Below are positions 63,546-64,000 of a stretch of DNA of 64,000 nucleotides, one piece after another. Where the stretch lies: the NCBI GenBank assembly GCA_905147135.1, contig LR990056.1:15696001-15760000 (forward strand). Reading direction: 5' to 3'. The position numbers and the translations under genes were made by a program. Origin of the DNA: Blastobasis lacticolella. Its lineage: Eukaryota > Arthropoda > Insecta > Lepidoptera > Blastobasidae. Numbering within the stretch: position 1 is the first letter of the stretch; each line of letters opens with the position of its first letter. A model generated the notes under the pieces. The model saw nothing but the letters and a program-made list of their open reading frames with translations. It had not been told where the DNA came from and made no database searches.

Positions 63546-64000
63546 ATAATAAACTATCACGCATGTTAATGCTTTGTTTCAATAATAAAAAAGTCAAACA
63601 GTAAAGTATCAATGCGTTAATAAGCCTTGTGTGACCCGCCTCGGCTATCCTTATCTATCGCATCTCGCCTCCCCCTCTAATGAATATTAACTAATATCAA
63701 ACTGTGTAAAGTGTAGGGAATTGTATGTTTGTATGTGTCCTTATGACTCATGCGCTATAACAGCTGGATTTTAATTACAATCGCGCTGGCTGGATGGCTG
63801 GATAGTTTTGTTGTTGGTGCGAAAAAAGAAGAAATCGGATTTCAACATCGAACTCTTTTGTTTATGAATAAAATTGAAATCGCTGATTCGATTATCGAAT
63901 TCCATTTGAAAAATGACACCGGCTATGTTAGGTGTCTATTAGAGCTCTCTGCTAGACGATAAAAAATATAATCTTCATCGCTTTGGTGACAACTGACAGT

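Larger units (their letters stand above)
61602..64000 (-). promoter_or_regulatory. upstream / 5' UTR region of cut
   Basis: This is the DNA immediately 5' of the first coding exon, so it should contain the 5' UTR and possibly the promoter of this ct transcript. GC content is high just above the ATG and falls afterwards. No TATA box or initiator could be assigned with confidence, and a 5' UTR intron cannot be excluded. It contains a LINE 3'-end fragment (62745-62842) and a tRNA-like SINE fragment (63470-63545). Otherwise no gene is seen. Confidence 0.5.

Overview
This window is a piece of an insect genome, most likely a moth or butterfly. The base composition is AT-rich, there are no bacterial-style gene blocks, and the repeats match interspersed families I know from Lepidoptera (SINE and LINE tails, Helitron ends).

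The only host gene I can support is cut (ct), the CUX-type homeobox transcription factor, on the minus strand. Its first coding exon lies at 61479-61601 and its second at 4857-5177. The exons join in phase 0 across a single 56,301-bp intron that fills almost the whole window. Exon 1 ends in LFKKERIYLLAQFWQQ and exon 2 begins RATLAEKEVTTLKEQL, which is the continuous N-terminus of insect Cut. Positions 1-4856 are the start of the next intron, and 61602-64000 is 5' UTR, promoter or upstream DNA. The homeodomain and Cut repeats lie outside the window.

The large intron holds unique AT-rich DNA, which in this gene is expected to carry enhancers, plus a scatter of transposable elements. The best is a complete non-autonomous P element at 53686-55418. 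It has perfect 31-bp terminal inverted repeats, an exact 8-bp target duplication (AAGTTAGG), two decayed pieces of a THAP domain, and a roughly 560-bp G-rich minisatellite. The minisatellite has an 11-bp unit organised into a 121-bp, 11-unit higher-order repeat. A second DNA element at 43517-44454 looks pogo/Tigger-like: it has about 23-bp inverted ends, a PHD-type zinc-finger exon remnant and a LINE tail nested inside it.

Other repeats are a tRNA-headed SINE family (four copies), a SINE family resembling 5S rRNA (three copies), several LINE 3'-end fragments, two Helitron-like ends, a 97-bp tandem duplication and four long near-perfect palindromes. Most open reading frames in the window are chance frames in intron DNA or come from repeats. 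No rRNA gene, intact tRNA gene or CRISPR array was found. Family assignments come from recognition by eye; no search was run.
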